Part shown: piece after piece, positions 46,577 through 59,317 of the stretch
How positions within the stretch are numbered: the stretch's first letter is position 1
How the letters are laid out: each line of letters starts with the position of its first letter
NCBI RefSeq assembly: GCF_014839805.1
Contig: NC_051124.1
Coordinates: 2,790,001 to 2,854,000 of the forward strand
Direction: 5' to 3'
DNA: 64,000 nucleotides
Origin: Manduca sexta
Lineage: Eukaryota; Arthropoda; Insecta; Lepidoptera; Sphingidae
Notes under the pieces: generated by a model
What the model was told of the DNA's origin: nothing
What the model saw: only the letters and a program-made list of their open reading frames with translations
Database searches by the model: none
Position numbers and translations under genes: made by a program

Positions 46577-46690
46577 ATATATATTAAAAATAACTATTTT
46601 TCGGATTTTATCGCGGTTTTTATATTTTAATTTTCTCTCGACGTTTCGAAGACTTTGCAGCCTTCGTGGTCACGGGGCGGACTGTACTAA
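46577..46690 (-). mobile_element. Penelope-like element 3' tail, minus strand
   Basis: The reverse complement reads GTGACCACGAAGG, then the GCAA-capped hairpin (46649-46664), TTCGAAACGTCGAGAG and ACCGCGATAAAATCCG. Confidence 0.68.
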
Positions 46691-46747
46691 GAAATAAATA
46701 TTATATAGACGATTTCGGTGTATGTTATGAATGAAGGTAGATGTCAA

Positions 46748-46870
46748 GAGATTTTTTTATTGCCTGAGTACAAACGAGCAAGCGGTTCGTCTGATGATAC
46801 ACATCATTAGCCACCAGTGGTCTGCAATACCAGAGACCTTTGCTGAGCCGTTGCCTACCAGGAAGTGAGC
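46748..46870 (+). repeat. Dispersed repeat fragment
   Basis: TTTTTATTGCCTGAGTACAA, ACGAGCAAGCGGTTCGTC and TGCAATACCAGAGACC. A decayed copy of a common lepidopteran repeat; a weaker relative lies at 59033-59110. Confidence 0.45.
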
Positions 46871-47110
46871 ACTCTTTAGACCCGTTTAAAGATTTGGAGT
46901 TAAGATGTACCTATATCATGTTTTGTCGGAGTATGCGCGGAGTGGACCTCATACTTTGGGTTTTAATGTGGGAATTTTCGGAAAATTTAACTCTTTGCCA
47001 CTGTAAATTATTCTCGTACATATGCTGATGAAGTTTCAAGCTGTAACATAAACCTAACTTTAATATAATGTTTGAATATTGCTCTCCATGCTCCTATATT
47101 AAAAACAACT

Positions 47111-47339
47111 AACCCCCTTATTCAAAGACGTTTTTTATCTAAGGACGGAGCAAGGCTCTCATAACGAGTCTGTTTCTCAGTGCTGACGGCATGACTGTTG
47201 TATTTCAATATTAGCCAATCACAACGGCAGTATGGCTACGCACTGCGAAGGCTGCCATGCCGTCAGCACTAAGAAACAGACTTGTTATAACAGCTTTGCT
47301 CCGTTCTTAGATAAAAACAAGTCTATGAATAAGGGGGTT
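47111..47339. mobile_element. Palindromic MITE, AACCCCCTTATTCA ends
   Basis: 229 bp. The left arm AACCCCCTTATTCAAAGACG and the reversed right arm AACCCCCTTATTCATAGACT match, and the match continues through ATCTAAG-ACGGAGCAA, GTCTGTTTCT and AGTGCTGACGGCATG. Arms of roughly 90 bp. Target duplication not clear. Confidence 0.75.
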
Positions 47340-47841
47340 CATTTTTTACCAATTCCTTAATTTTTATCAAGCAGATTGAAGTATATAATCTTGAACTATT
47401 TGCAATAATCATTTAATTCTATATTGAAACAGTCATTAAAGATTGAATATGGAATCAGTTTGCGAACTGACATTTTAATTAGCTTGTTTAAACAAATCAA
47501 CCATTGTATTGGACCCTCAGAAGCACCTAATATGAAGGAGGACTGTCTTGTATTTTTTTTTTATTTCGCACTCGTTTAAATACTTTTTATGTAATTTTAC
47601 GCAACATTAGCCTAGTAATACAGACTGTCTAAAAAAAGGTTTTTGGTCGCTTCTAGGGCACACCCCTGACATTTTGAAGTTATTTTTTAGTAATTAATTA
47701 TACTTCGTTAGGTATAACGGTCTAGTATGGCATACCTAAGAGTTCGCTATAACAATGGAAATATTCGAACTCTACTAAGTTGCAATATCCACGAACAAGA
47801 CGAAAGTACCAAAGTTCATTGTAGAGTAAGTTTAATATTAG

Positions 47842-47972
47842 TTACCTTTTACTATATCGACTCAAAATATTTCGTCGATTTTGTAATACTTTAAACCACT
47901 AGATTAAAAACTAGTGGTTTAAAGTTTTACAAAATCGACTAAATATTTTGATTCGATACAGTAAAAGGGTAA
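47842..47972. mobile_element. Near-perfect 131-bp hairpin (MITE-like)
   Basis: Arms TTACCTTTTACTATATCGAC ... ACTTTAAACCACTAG and their near-exact reverse complement, separated by ATTAAAAA. Foldback type, non-coding. Confidence 0.75.
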
Positions 47973-49710
47973 TTTTGAGATTGATTTACTAAATGTAACC
48001 ACACACTCATCAACTTGAAATTACATTTTACCATAACTTACTCGAACCGTAGATGTAAAATATAGCAGTGTAAGTTTCGAAAGAAATAAATATTAATTAT
48101 AATGCCACTACTACTATTTTAAGAGAATTCGTCACAGGGACAACATCACACTTTCAGTCTGTTCACGCATGCTTCACATTCGCTTTAAACTGCAAAATTA
48201 TCAAAAAATCAGAAAAGTAAAACACGGATTTTGGTGAAAATATCCGTTATTCGTGGATGTATTTTGCATTATTTTATCGTAGGTGAAGACGAGTATGTGG
48301 TTTCATTTATTAATGCAATGTTAGAATATGACCGAATACGTCTTATGACTTATCGCCTATGAAGGCGATATGTGGATTTAAATTGTATCTACCTACAATA
48401 ATATAGTGCATTATAATTATAATTCTTGCCATAAGCAGTATGTCCACCAAAATAAAAAACGCAGCAACGAGCGTTTTGTACAAGATTATTTAATTTTGTT
48501 GTACGCCTATTTATCTCTTGATTGTATAAAGATAACTTTACTCCCTATACCAACATCTGTAACTTGCTGTTTATTAATTAAAAATAATTGATACACGACG
48601 TTTGTACTTACAATTATAGACAATTGAATTAGAATACCGTTGCTTATAGTTATTGTAACGACTATAATTTTATTGCTACGTTTGATAGATTTGACATTTA
48701 TCACCTGTCCAAGACGCATAAGAATGTGCAATAAAACGCAGTGCGCTCTAAAATTATTCATATAGTATAACGTTTTATTTCATTTTTATAACTGTTCTTC
48801 GTGTGGAACAAATGCCGTCACAATTGGGTTTTGATAGCGTATTTTTTTACTTATTTTAAAAATAACCATTTAAATACTCCATTAACGCTATAACTAGATT
48901 ATTACTTTTATTTTTTGATAGCCGAAGTTTTTGGCAACTGCTATTTCGAAACAGCTCTTAAAAACCAGCTTGTTGCTAACCTACCATTATTAATACTTAA
49001 AAATAGTTAATACAAGTGGCTTAAGAAAGGCAATAAATAATGTGTTAACCATTTGCAAGTCAGTGGTACGAGGGGCAGATGCGCGGAGGACTATTTGAAA
49101 TGTTCACGTTTTAAAATTTATCATTTCGCTGATCGGACACGCACTCTCGCTATTTCATACTTATCCCTTTAAATTATTTAGCACATGTAGATTCTATTTC
49201 GATAAACGAAATGTATTTTGTGTCGCATTTTTAACATTATATATACATCAATAGTTTATAATTATTAAAAAAATGGGAAGTGTAGAAAAAGTAAGACATT
49301 ATAAATGTGCAATCAGTAACAAAGCTATGGTGGGTTAATATTTTCATAAATCTTGTATAAATCTAACAAGTTGCATGAATTGATTAAAGGACACTAAAAA
49401 TCATAATGATGAATCATGTAACTTTTGACCACAATTATCATAACTTTAGAGTTACATGAAGATATTATGTCAATTGATGTTTATATTTATTTACTTTGTA
49501 TGGAAACAAATGCTCGCGATTACACGATAAATAATATAAATTTTATAAATAATCCAAATAAGGTGTTCAGAGATTTCAATCGGCCGTGAAACAAAAGTTA
49601 TGATTTAATTTATGGTCACATCGTAGGCTGACGTTTCATTGTCTGTGGTCGAATCTTGTCGCTGTCAAACGGAGATAGTGTCTTAATTTATTTCCATTGT
49701 CTCTGATTGT
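47973..49710. other. Intergenic or intronic DNA
   Basis: AT-rich, no repeat or gene recognised; the ORFs at 48406-48591 and 48507-48761 overlap on opposite strands and look like chance. Confidence 0.3.
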
Positions 49711-49958
49711 ATGGACACTTACAACACTACGGACGCAAACACGCCACGGCAGCGAACAGGTGATGTGTTTGGTATTAAAAAAAGTCGTAAAACTTTAAGA
49801 GGTCCGTGTCTCGGGGTTTGTTCACTAAATCATATGTCAAAATTGCGGTGCGCAGGCGTATTGGCAGGAAAAATTACTATGGATGCGACTAAAGATACTT
49901 TGGCAGATTTAGTTGGTTACTTGTCAAAAGATTTTGTGCGTGACATAAAATACATAGA
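49711..49958 (+). CDS. Candidate first exon, unknown protein
   Basis: ATG after a pyrimidine-rich stretch, open for 82 codons to a perfect GTAAGT donor (49959-49964). The N-terminus (MDTYNTTDANTPRQRTGDVF) is polar; later come a Cys-containing stretch (GPCLGVCSLNHMSKLRCAG) and a helical-looking acidic end. The length, the ordinary residue mix and the donor favour a real exon, but no family is recognised and no second exon was found. Confidence 0.33.
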
Positions 49959-50130
49959 GTAAGTAAAATATCACGAAATCTACGAATATAAAATCGTTTA
50001 AACACTAAACACGTTCGTACATTGTGAATCTTATCAATAATGAATAAAGGCAAATAGAAATACGTTACTATTTTAATTTTTTAGTTTTCTTTGTAAAAAT
50101 AAATATTTATTTTCAGTAAAATCCAAAGTT

Positions 50131-50300
50131 ATATTGGGTTCGGCTCAGTAATCAGCACATAGTGTGGGATTTGTGCCCGATATGGCACCTTGATACGGAG
50201 CATACAAATACATGGCGAAATGATCCACATTTCACCATGTTTGTGCCTTGGTGTGCATCACTGTCTACCCCTTAGGGGATAAAGGCGTATGTTTGCATAA
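50131..50300 (+). repeat. SINE family 2, body and tail
   Basis: GATTTGTGCCCGATATGGCA, then TACCCCTTAGGGGATAAAGG. The tRNA-like head is lost. Confidence 0.65.
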
Positions 50301-51109
50301 ATATAGTTAATATCCATCAAATTATTTATCCTCTTAAAGACCTGTCCGAAAATCAGGTCCACTGTCGCGAAGGGTTCATAAACCCGATCCCTGCCGGCTT
50401 TCCTTTCGTAATTTATATAAAATCTAATTATCATTACTAGTTACAGACCTCGTTTATGCATATTAGTACCGATATGTCGTGTCGGATTCCCTTTAGAAAT
50501 TCAACTTTCACCGCTCCAGGTCCACAAGTTTCTTTCGCTCAGATACCCAATAAATAGTAAACGACATCGCTCGAATCAATCGGTCCGAGCGCTTGTAATT
50601 AGAGGGCGGCGGTCGCGCCGTGCCGGCTTCGATTCCCGACCGTGTCATTACGACTTTAGTGAACACATTTTCTTGTTGAAGGGTGGCCTATTTAGGTTGA
50701 TTAATACCTGTTATATATTGTTGGGTATCGTCGTTAAATGCTTAATCGATTTAAGATTTTTTGTAGTTGGTGCTTGATGGTGCGTGATCTCTACAACTCT
50801 TCAATAACCGCACTGTTACAATTCTCTATAATTATGTGGTTAATAACACTTAAAACTATAATTTAGTATGAGAAAAGTGGGCTTAAGTATAAGTAAGGAG
50901 GTCCTAAGTTTAATTTAGATCCTAGATATTTTGAGTGCTATTCAAACACGATTTGGATCTCAGAGTTGATATGACAAATCGTTGATGTAAGTAACATGCG
51001 TGTAAGTTGCGGTGAACCCACATTGGAATGGCACAAAGATAGACCAAAAGCCCGCAAACTCTCTCTCTTTCAAACTCTGGCTATACAACGTTTAATTATT
51101 TTTGACACT
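50301..51109. other. Intergenic DNA
   Basis: A GC-rich patch at 50580-50650 could be regulatory. No gene or known repeat. Confidence 0.3.
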
Positions 51110-51310
51110 AGAATTTTGGCGACTCGGGATGGCGACCATTGTACACAAGATAATCCGCCATAGTGGCCCTCGTAAGTGCCTTCCGGGATCAGCCTGTTAC
51201 ATATACAGTTCCAACAGACATAATTGTGTCAACTGTCGAGGGTAATCATCTCTCATAGCTCAAGATTCTATTGGACCCTACTTCGCTTACCATCAGGTTC
51301 AGTCACTTTG
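51110..51310 (-). repeat. Repeat family R4, minus-strand copy
   Basis: Reverse complement contains ACTTACGAGGGCCACTATGG and CTGTTGGAACTGTATATG, as in the copy at 39.8 kb. Confidence 0.6.
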
Positions 51311-51315
51311 ATGTA

Positions 51316-51493
51316 TAAACCCATTTAGCATCGGAATGTTTGCCGGCAAACATGACAGTTACATGATATTACGCGTGTCACGGAAAAATAACCTTATTAT
51401 GTAGTATATAATAAGGTTATATTCCCGCGACATACGTAATGTCATGTAGCTGTCATGTTTGCCGGCAAACATTCCGCAGGTAAATGGGTTAAA
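51316..51493. mobile_element. Palindromic MITE carrying TGTTTGCCGGCAAACA twice
   Basis: Arms run TAAACCCATTTA ... CGGAATGTTTGCCGGCAAAC ... ATGACAG and continue through TACATGA and ATTACG to a TTATAT-containing centre. Each arm contains the 16-bp perfect palindrome TGTTTGCCGGCAAACA (51344-51359 and 51457-51472). Confidence 0.75.
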
Positions 51494-53562
51494 GGCATTC
51501 ATAGGTGGCGTTAATATCGTATAAGGTACAATTTGTCAATGATGAATACCAGCACAAGCCCACGGCTATTCCCATAGTATTTTCTCACGATAACACCCAC
51601 CGCGATCTGTTTGCGTTCACATCGTGAGCCGAGGTGCAGAGCGGTGTAACCCGAGTTTCGGAAGATTTATATTTGTATAACTCGTCGGATATTGTAAATT
51701 GAATTGTATTTTGTAGGATTTATGTCGTGTACATTTATTTGGACAATTCATGATCGTGTTTTCTATACGACTTTGATGTCATAATTCGTATAAATTATCG
51801 GTTTTTAATGAATTATAGGATAAAAAAGGAGAAGATATGTTATTGAATAATTTGGCTGGGAAATTCTGACTGTAATAGGTAAGGAATTATATCGATACCT
51901 AGTGAATAAATAGGTGAGTTTCTTTCCGTGGTCAGCTGGTTACATCCAGTAGAAAAAAAACAGAATAATTCTAGCGACTATCAAAGAACGTAAGCGTCAC
52001 GTTAATCGGTATAACATTTGGCGTACACTATCAGCGTAGTTCATGCCAAAATAAAAATAAAAACTTTACTAATTAATTAGTGCTTAACAAAAGTTCGACT
52101 TATACATTTTTGCCACGGTGCGGATGATTGATAAGGTCAACATAGCTAGTCAGTTAAAAATGTAGCAGGTATCATTGGCCCTTCTCAAATAGGCAATATT
52201 TCCCACTGTCCGCGTGAACGGAGACCGATCGAATTTGATATTTATAATATTATCCTTTATATTCCTTAATGTAATATTATTTCGGATTTTTGGCTTTCAT
52301 GTAATTGTAGGTTTTCCTTGCAGCTTAGCCCGCGTGGTATATTTCTTCAGGGATAAAGGTGTAATTGTGTAATTTTCGAGGATAAAAAGTACTAGATTCC
52401 AAGCAAATCAATTGGTTTTTCCACTAATACAAATAGTAGCTATCTGAGAATCGTATGTAAAACTTCACATAATCTTGTTAATATTAAACTTGTGAGGCGT
52501 CTTGAAGCAACCTTTTTTTCACTAATACAAATAGTTGTTCTACATGAGAAACCAATTCAGAACCTCACAGTTGAAGAAAGCAAGAAGAAAGAAAATATTT
52601 ATTTGTAACAAGCAAAATAACATAATAATTACAAAAACATCGTCACAAAAGCGAGCAGTTCATAGTCTTGTTATTTATTAAACTAATGAGGCGACTTCAA
52701 ATTTCTTTATTTCAAGTATCAAGATTAAATGGGTCGATAAAACCAGAGTATAATAAGTGTCAACAAGTGGCATTGTGCGGACACGGAACCGAGAAACGAT
52801 CGCTCCTCCACTGATTGGACGGCAGTGTAAACAAACGTAGGTTCATTCATTCGTTCAATGGTTCCATTCATAAAGCTCGGTCGAATGAATGGAGGTATTT
52901 TCACACTTGTAGTGATTGGTTATTTTGGGCCGTTGTATTTATAAAATAACCAAAAAGGATAGGTTAGGAATGTAGTAAATTTGAAGTAGTAATGTGTCTA
53001 ACGCATACTTAATTAAAAAGACAGGGGCGAAACTAAACCATTCGCGTTCACTGAATATATAGTTCAGGCGATCCAGATTTTTTTGTACGATGTTATTTTT
53101 ATGAGACTCGTTACCCATACTAAAAAATTGTTCCTTTATAATTCCGCTGTTTTATAAACCCCGAATTACTTAATACATTCAGGTTATTATTTCAAGAAAC
53201 GTCTTACAGCTAGGCAAAACTGCGGATGAAATGAAATGTGTTCCGTAGACACGTTTAACAACAAAACTTTCCTCATAACGTACAAAAACTAAATGAAACT
53301 CATAAATTAGTCTGTATTCATATTAGTCCAAGACTGGGTAGAATCCAAAGACATTAAACAGTATACTTAGTTATAGACTGGACATCAGGACCAGATTTGT
53401 GCTCCAAAAGTTAGTATCAGTTGGCAATAAGTCGATGTCTTATTTGAAATGTCCGTGTGACAAAATGACACAGCGTCCTTAATGTACTGAAAATATTTGC
53501 TAATATGTTATTAAAAACGTGTAAATCACGATACGAAAAAAATTTGAAGTATTTTATATTGA
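51494..53562. other. Intergenic DNA
   Basis: Nothing recognised apart from partly mirrored CATTCATTCG and CGAATGAATG words at 52845-52895. Confidence 0.3.
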
Positions 53563-53841
53563 TACTAGCTGACCCGACACACGTTGTCCTGTCTTAACTA
53601 TGTATTCATGCGCGCATTCTGTCGATCGCTGACAGTTATTTCAAACAATTGACAGTTATATAAAATTAATATTGTCGTTAAGTTTTCTTAAATTTTCTAA
53701 TTTCCGTGCAATTTTTTCTTTCATAAGAACCTTCTCCTGACAATAACAAACAGAAAAAAAAATTGTGAAATCAGTCCAGCCGTTCACGCGTGATGGCGTG
53801 ACCATGGGAAATAGGGATTCATTTATATAATATATAGATTT
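53563..53841 (+). repeat. Dispersed repeat beginning CTAGCTGACCCG
   Basis: Starts ACTAGCTGACCCGACACACG and ends CCGTTCACGCGTGATGG ... TTTATATAATATATAGAT. This pair of ends is familiar from arthropod repeats; its class is not certain. Confidence 0.5.
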
Positions 53842-53930
53842 TGCTATTTTACGGTAGATTGAGTAACCATCACATAAGTGCAAAACTTGTGTATGACAAT
53901 CTTCCCAATATCCGCTCTATATATTCTTTT

Positions 53931-54130
53931 GACGGTGAAGGAAAACATCGTGAGGAAACCTGCACATCTGAGAAGTTCTCTATAGGAATTTCAAAGGTGT
54001 GTGAAGTCTACCAACCCGCACTGGGCCAGCGTGGTGGACTAAGGCCTAATCCCTCTCAGTAGTAGAGGAGGCCCGTGCTCAGCAGTGGGCAAGTATATAA
54101 TACAGGGCTGATATTATTATTATTATTATA
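53931..54130 (+). repeat. SINE family 1, 5'-truncated copy
   Basis: It begins at GACGGTGAAGGAAAACATCG in the body and ends in an (ATT)n tail. The 5' truncation is typical of LINE-driven retrotransposition. Confidence 0.78.
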
Positions 54131-55777
54131 TCTTCTTCGAATTCTGGTAGAAACGGATGATTTCCAAGTCGAAGATATCCTGGGAAAATAGTGGGCTCAT
54201 CATGTTTACTCGTCCAAATATAAAGGTGTCGAGGTGTTATCCATTCGTTGTTGGGCTGTTAACACCGGGATTTGTTTGCATTATAATGTTTGTACGATTT
54301 GGAGAGCGCAGGGAACTGTCAACATGGGCCGGCCGTGGGTGAAGGGTCACGGGCCACGGCTCGCCCACTGAATACCGCACTGGTTATCGTGTGGATGATA
54401 GAATTCGAGTTCCGTCGATACTAATTTTTTTTTGGAGCATTCATTTTTCCTATGTTCAACTGGAGTGGTATTAAGCCGATAAAGCAGAGGTAAGAGGAAT
54501 CGGTTGCCATAAAAAAAAAACAGTTAACAATTGCAGAAGTTATACTAATGACTTAGTATCTGGTGCGTTATTCGCTTGTTCATACCAAGAAGATTCTTAC
54601 TCGGTTGAAACGTTTAAAAAAACAGAATTATAAGAAAAATAATATATTTTCGTCACTGATTTTAATTAATACTTACATGTGGCCGAAATTTCTTTAGCTT
54701 TTAGTATCTAGATGTGATCTTCATGTTACCAGCTATTAAATGAGGATCCAATCAGTTTATCGAAATGACATATTATGATCATTAAAATATAACACAGTGG
54801 AAGAAAAAATTAATGCGGTTGAGAAAACATTATAAAAAAAATATTTATCGATGTATTATGGCATAGAGGAATAGTTAGTCTAAGAAGGTTTTAGTCTGTT
54901 TCAGCTGCTGGATGGTTATAAAATATATTGGATGACAGAAAATTGTCAGTTGAAATTAGGACGTATCATGCGTGTGAAGTAAATAAGATAAATAAGATGT
55001 GTAACAATAAAATTAACAATGAAATTGCCCAGAAGTTCGCTATTTTTCAATTTCAAACTTCTCACATATATATTATGTAATGCTTAATAATAATATCACG
55101 AAATAGATAATTCAATAATTACTTTTAACGCAGCTTCAAAGTAAAAACTTATCGTTTAGATGTTAAAAGTGAATTATAATAAGTAAAAATGTTCCTTAAG
55201 TAAAAAAATACTTTGGATTTTAATCATAAAATGCATGCAATGTGTTAGGAACTTAGTAATTTTTTATTTATTTAGAATCAGATAGGACACTTATTGCCAA
55301 TTAAATTTAAATAAATATTGAGATCTTATTTTTGAACGATCGACACTCCTATTTCAATGGGAAAAGTGCATATTTTATCAAATATAGGTAATTAAGGCCA
55401 ACTGCTCTGCTCTATTAAACCGTTGCAACCATAAACAAAAGGAGTATGTTGTTTATGATGCATGATGTCGCGTGTTGTTAGTGCGTCATTAATCTATTAG
55501 CATTAATTAGTGCGTTTGTCTATGTATCGCCGCTTCCTGCTTGGACATCATCTTGGACGCAACACATGACATGCAGGAGGGAACCAACAACTGTATTGTT
55601 ATCGCTTTACATCGCTCTACTTTACATGGCCACATTGGCAGTGTTACAGCGTCGGTTTTTGCTGCCTGTTGGCATATTTGCCGTTTAAAACATAGGGGTA
55701 GAGAAACAAAAGCAAAAAAGAGGTTAAAATAATTATACTTTTGGTGAGTCCAAGAAATTGAAACATGGCAAAATAAT
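54131..55777. other. Intergenic DNA
   Basis: AT-rich with a GC-rich patch at 54300-54400. ORFs at 54157-54342 (+) and 55507-55836 (-) are unsupported. Confidence 0.3.
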
Positions 55778-56002
55778 AATATCAGCCTTGTATTATATAC
55801 TGTCACTGAGGATTCGTAGACTTCACACACCGTCAAAATTCCTATAGAGAACTTCTCAGGTATGCAGGGTTTCTCACGATGTTTTCCGTTACCGTTAAAG
55901 CCGGAGATAATTTATAAAAAATACACACATAATTATAGAGGTGTGTGCTCTTAGGATTTGAACCTGCAGACATTCGTCTCGGCAGTCCGTTCCACACCCA
56001 AC
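55778..56002 (-). repeat. SINE family 1 copy with internal deletion
   Basis: Minus-strand copy. The tail at about 55780-55805 is joined directly to the ...GTAGACTTCACACACCG block, so the middle of the element is missing; the head ends near 56002. The 109-codon minus-strand ORF at 55507-55836 starts inside it. Confidence 0.72.
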
Positions 56003-57913
56003 ATAAGTTATTCCACAAAATATATCCGGTATCTTCTCAGCACATTTCAAGAGCATAGGTATTTTCTTCTTGGTTCTTTACAGCACGATGGTCCATGTCT
56101 TTCACTAGCCACTTCCTTGTTCGCAAGCAGGATGTTAAAATTACCGTCACAAATGGAAGCGTGGCGCTCGAGTGCTACTGTTTTATCCTAACATATAAGT
56201 GATTTTGTCAACTGTATTGTGAAATCGCTCGTTCACAACCTATCGGGTATAATTGATACTTTACACGCAATTTACGCGGTCTTTCCGCCGCGTAATATCC
56301 GTCACGAAATTTCACACATATTGGACCTTTATTTTGCGTGGTGATTTGGATTTGATGCGTATTATAGGTAAAAATTTTGGGTCTAGGTTGAATTTCTTAG
56401 TCGTTTGTCAGCCATGTTTTGAAATTGCGGCGAATCGATCATCGAAATGAAATGAAATACCTAATTTATTTGACCCTGTTAAAATGTTATACATTATTTA
56501 GATTCCGTCAATAATTACCCAATTCGGAAAGCAGTTCTCACCAGAGAAGTATAGGTTAGAAACTCTGATGGTGCTCTTTTCGTTTTAGTTTAAGGTATAA
56601 AATCGAAAACATCTTCCTCCCACTCCAGGGCCACAAGTCTTCTCCAAAAGAATTCTGTCAACATCAAGGATCAAAAACGAATTTCACGTATATTCTCGTA
56701 CTTTTTTGACGCTTAATAGTGGTGATGCTTGCAGCGTAGAGCGAAGTCGTTCAGAACGTCAGTCTCGTAGCATGCCCATTATTCGAAGAAATAATTGCCA
56801 AAGCTTTAAAACCATTTTTAAATCATTCTTAACTAAATCGTTAAAAGAATAATCAACTGTTACAACGCAGAAGCCTACTAATTCAACATACTAGCTAAAC
56901 AAGTAGCGACAAGTTTGTTAGAAGTCGGAAGTCTGTTATGATTCCTACAAACTTAGGGAGCAAAGTGTTTGTGTCAACTGGCTTGTGAAAACTATCAGTT
57001 GATTAGGGAAGCGCGTGGTATACTAATTGGCTGAGCTAGGGAAGTAGATGTACCGATCTAAATACGATTTGACTAATCGATTTACATTTTATCGATTTAC
57101 CAATGTCTATCATACAAACACTGGTAACTCGTGACATATAATCGAGTAATTGCAAGAATTTTAACGTATTTAACTAAATAACTTTTATTTAGAACTTACA
57201 GTCTAAAATATTAAATTGCCATAATATTAACATTATGAAATTATAAAAAAAAATTGATACAAAAACATAAGAGAAATGGACTGAGACAAGCTCTATCACT
57301 GAAATGAAAGTGGGTTGGAACACTTAGCACGTATGCCATAGAGGTGGACTTGAAAGGTAACAGCTTGGAAAAAGAGAGAGAGAAAGAGCCGTTAAGAACA
57401 AGAAGATCTTGTACTAGATAGGAGAACGAGAGAAAAAAAAAATGGTTCTAAATGGCCCCAAAAATCACAATCGAGAGGCGAATGGAATTCTTTGGAAGTG
57501 GCCTTCACCTGTAGTTCTTACAAATACAATATAATAAATGAAAAGAATTTGTTATCTGTATTCACTTAAAATATTTTGTAATATCACTATATTCCTAAGC
57601 CAGATATTAAAGAGCCTATTATTATAATTACTCATCCATACATCGACAAATAAGTTACCATTTTATAAATCGATCTAACCGACTCAAATCGATTTATTTA
57701 AGAGCAACGTCCCTAGAGCCCTAAAATACGTTGTATTACTGCAACACACATGTCAGTAATACAATGGATCTGTTAATAAAGATAAGTGCGCGGAGAGTAA
57801 TAATACCGAGCTAACCAAACCAGCTTCCGTAATCTCATGACGGATATAACATGAGTGTTTTATCGATTGGGTGATAATGAAATTTTATATTTTTTTTTAT
57901 ATTTATAAACAGA
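56003..57913. other. Intergenic DNA
   Basis: AT-rich, with an AG-rich run at 57370-57440. No gene or repeat recognised. Confidence 0.3.
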
Positions 57914-58169
57914 CTAGCTTTTGCTCGCGGCTTCGTCTGCGTGAAGGAGTTTTGCGGGATATTTTTTTTCCGACTTACTGATATGTATTTTTATATTATG
58001 ACCAAATTACACAAAATCATTATAAATTGTAGCCTATGTGTTATTTTGATGTGTAACCAATATTACTGTAAAGTTTTATCTAAATCCGTTCCTTAGTTTT
58101 TTCGTGAAAGAGGAACAAACATCCATACATCTTTCCTCACAAACTTTCGCATTTATAATATTACTAGGA
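57914..58169 (-). mobile_element. Short Helitron of a second subfamily
   Basis: Minus-strand 5' end TCCTAGTAATATTATAAATG and 3' end GAAGCCGCGAGCAAAAGCTAG followed by T. About 256 bp, non-coding. Confidence 0.72.
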
Positions 58170-58172
58170 TAT

Positions 58173-58422
58173 ACTGCCTCGGTGGCGTAGTTGTATTGCG
58201 GTATGACTACTGCTCTGAGGCCCTGGGTTCGAATCCCAGATCGAGCAATATTATATTGAGTTTTTCTGTTTAATTTCAGCTCGGGGTTTAGAATTGGTGT
58301 CCGACATTACGATAGAGTCGCCCCTTAACTCATCGTGAAACGGAACACACTTGTCGAACAAAGGAGGCCCTGGTCACACCTTAACCCATCCGTGGGCGAT
58401 AAAGGCGTGATGTTCATGTGCA
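58173..58422 (+). repeat. SINE family 2, near-complete copy
   Basis: Head ACTGCCTCGGTGGCGTAGTT with B box GGGTTCGAATCCC, body AGCTCGGGGTTTAGAATTGG, and tail GGGCGATAAAGGCGTGATG. It starts just past the 5' end of the Helitron at 57914-58169. Confidence 0.78.
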
Positions 58423-59139
58423 TAAACAGAAACAACGAAAAACAAACTGAATTACAAGGCAATGAGTGGTAGAATGCCACGCTCGTCACCCTGAAACATT
58501 TGATGTTAATTCTAATAATGCAACAGTGCTATCACAAAACTCAGCGTCAGAAGTAGACATTACCTATGAACAACATAGAGATCTACTAGAAACATATTTT
58601 CTGATACATTTGATGTAAGAAAGAAAAGTGTACTATTCATAAAATTACCTTTTACGAGTAACGGGGATGATATTATATCCGAAATGTATTTAACACAGAA
58701 AACTATACATACAAATATTAAATTTACGGTTGAAAGTTTCGGGTGTAGGAGATGTATTTAACATAATCTCATTGTGTCCACATACCAACAAGTCATAATA
58801 ACTACAGTACAGTTTGTAGATTCACAAAAAAACGCCCTCAATCACCTTCGTCGGATAATCTGTTCTAAATGATGATTTCTCGTGCTTTCACACAATACTG
58901 TACGTAACGGTGCGGTATGAACTTTTGCACTCGCCACTTATTGTAATTATTTGAGACGTTTTTGGCTTGAACGCTTTTCTCTTTTGTTAAGTTATACGTT
59001 GAATATGACGCATAGCGGCCACCTTTTCTCATGTTATAGGAGGGTAAACGACCATACGGTTCATCTGATGATAAGCTTTGTTGCTAATAAGCAAGCACTA
59101 AGTATTGAATGAATTAATGAATGAATGAATCCCTCCTAG
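58423..59139. other. Intergenic DNA
   Basis: Weak repeat relic at 59033-59110 and an (AATG)n run at about 59106-59130. Nothing else. Confidence 0.3.
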
Positions 59140-59300
59140 CCGAATTTCGGCCATAGTGGCCAATCTCAACGGCGATCAGTCTGGTACGCAGCCGATATTA
59201 TAGTGCATAAGTGTATGCGCAATACACAGGTGCACTAGAGAGTGCAGGAACAGAGGTTCCTTCACTCTCATAGTCCGATGAGACTAATCTGTTCAGTGAT
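59140..59300 (-). repeat. SINE family 3 tail fragment, inverted
   Basis: The reverse complement of this stretch matches 59555-59695, including GACTATGAGAGTGAAGGAAC. The two pieces form an imperfect inverted repeat with arms of about 140 bp. Confidence 0.7.
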
Positions 59301-59317
59301 TACAACGTTTATATGTA

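Noticed and set aside
55507..55836. 109-codon minus-strand ORF
   Set aside because: It begins inside a SINE and its opposite strand is also open over 63 codons. No domain seen.
58173..58250. tRNA gene
   Set aside because: The B box and GGTTCGAATCCC suggest tRNA, but the body and tail match other SINE family 2 copies and a full cloverleaf is not evident.
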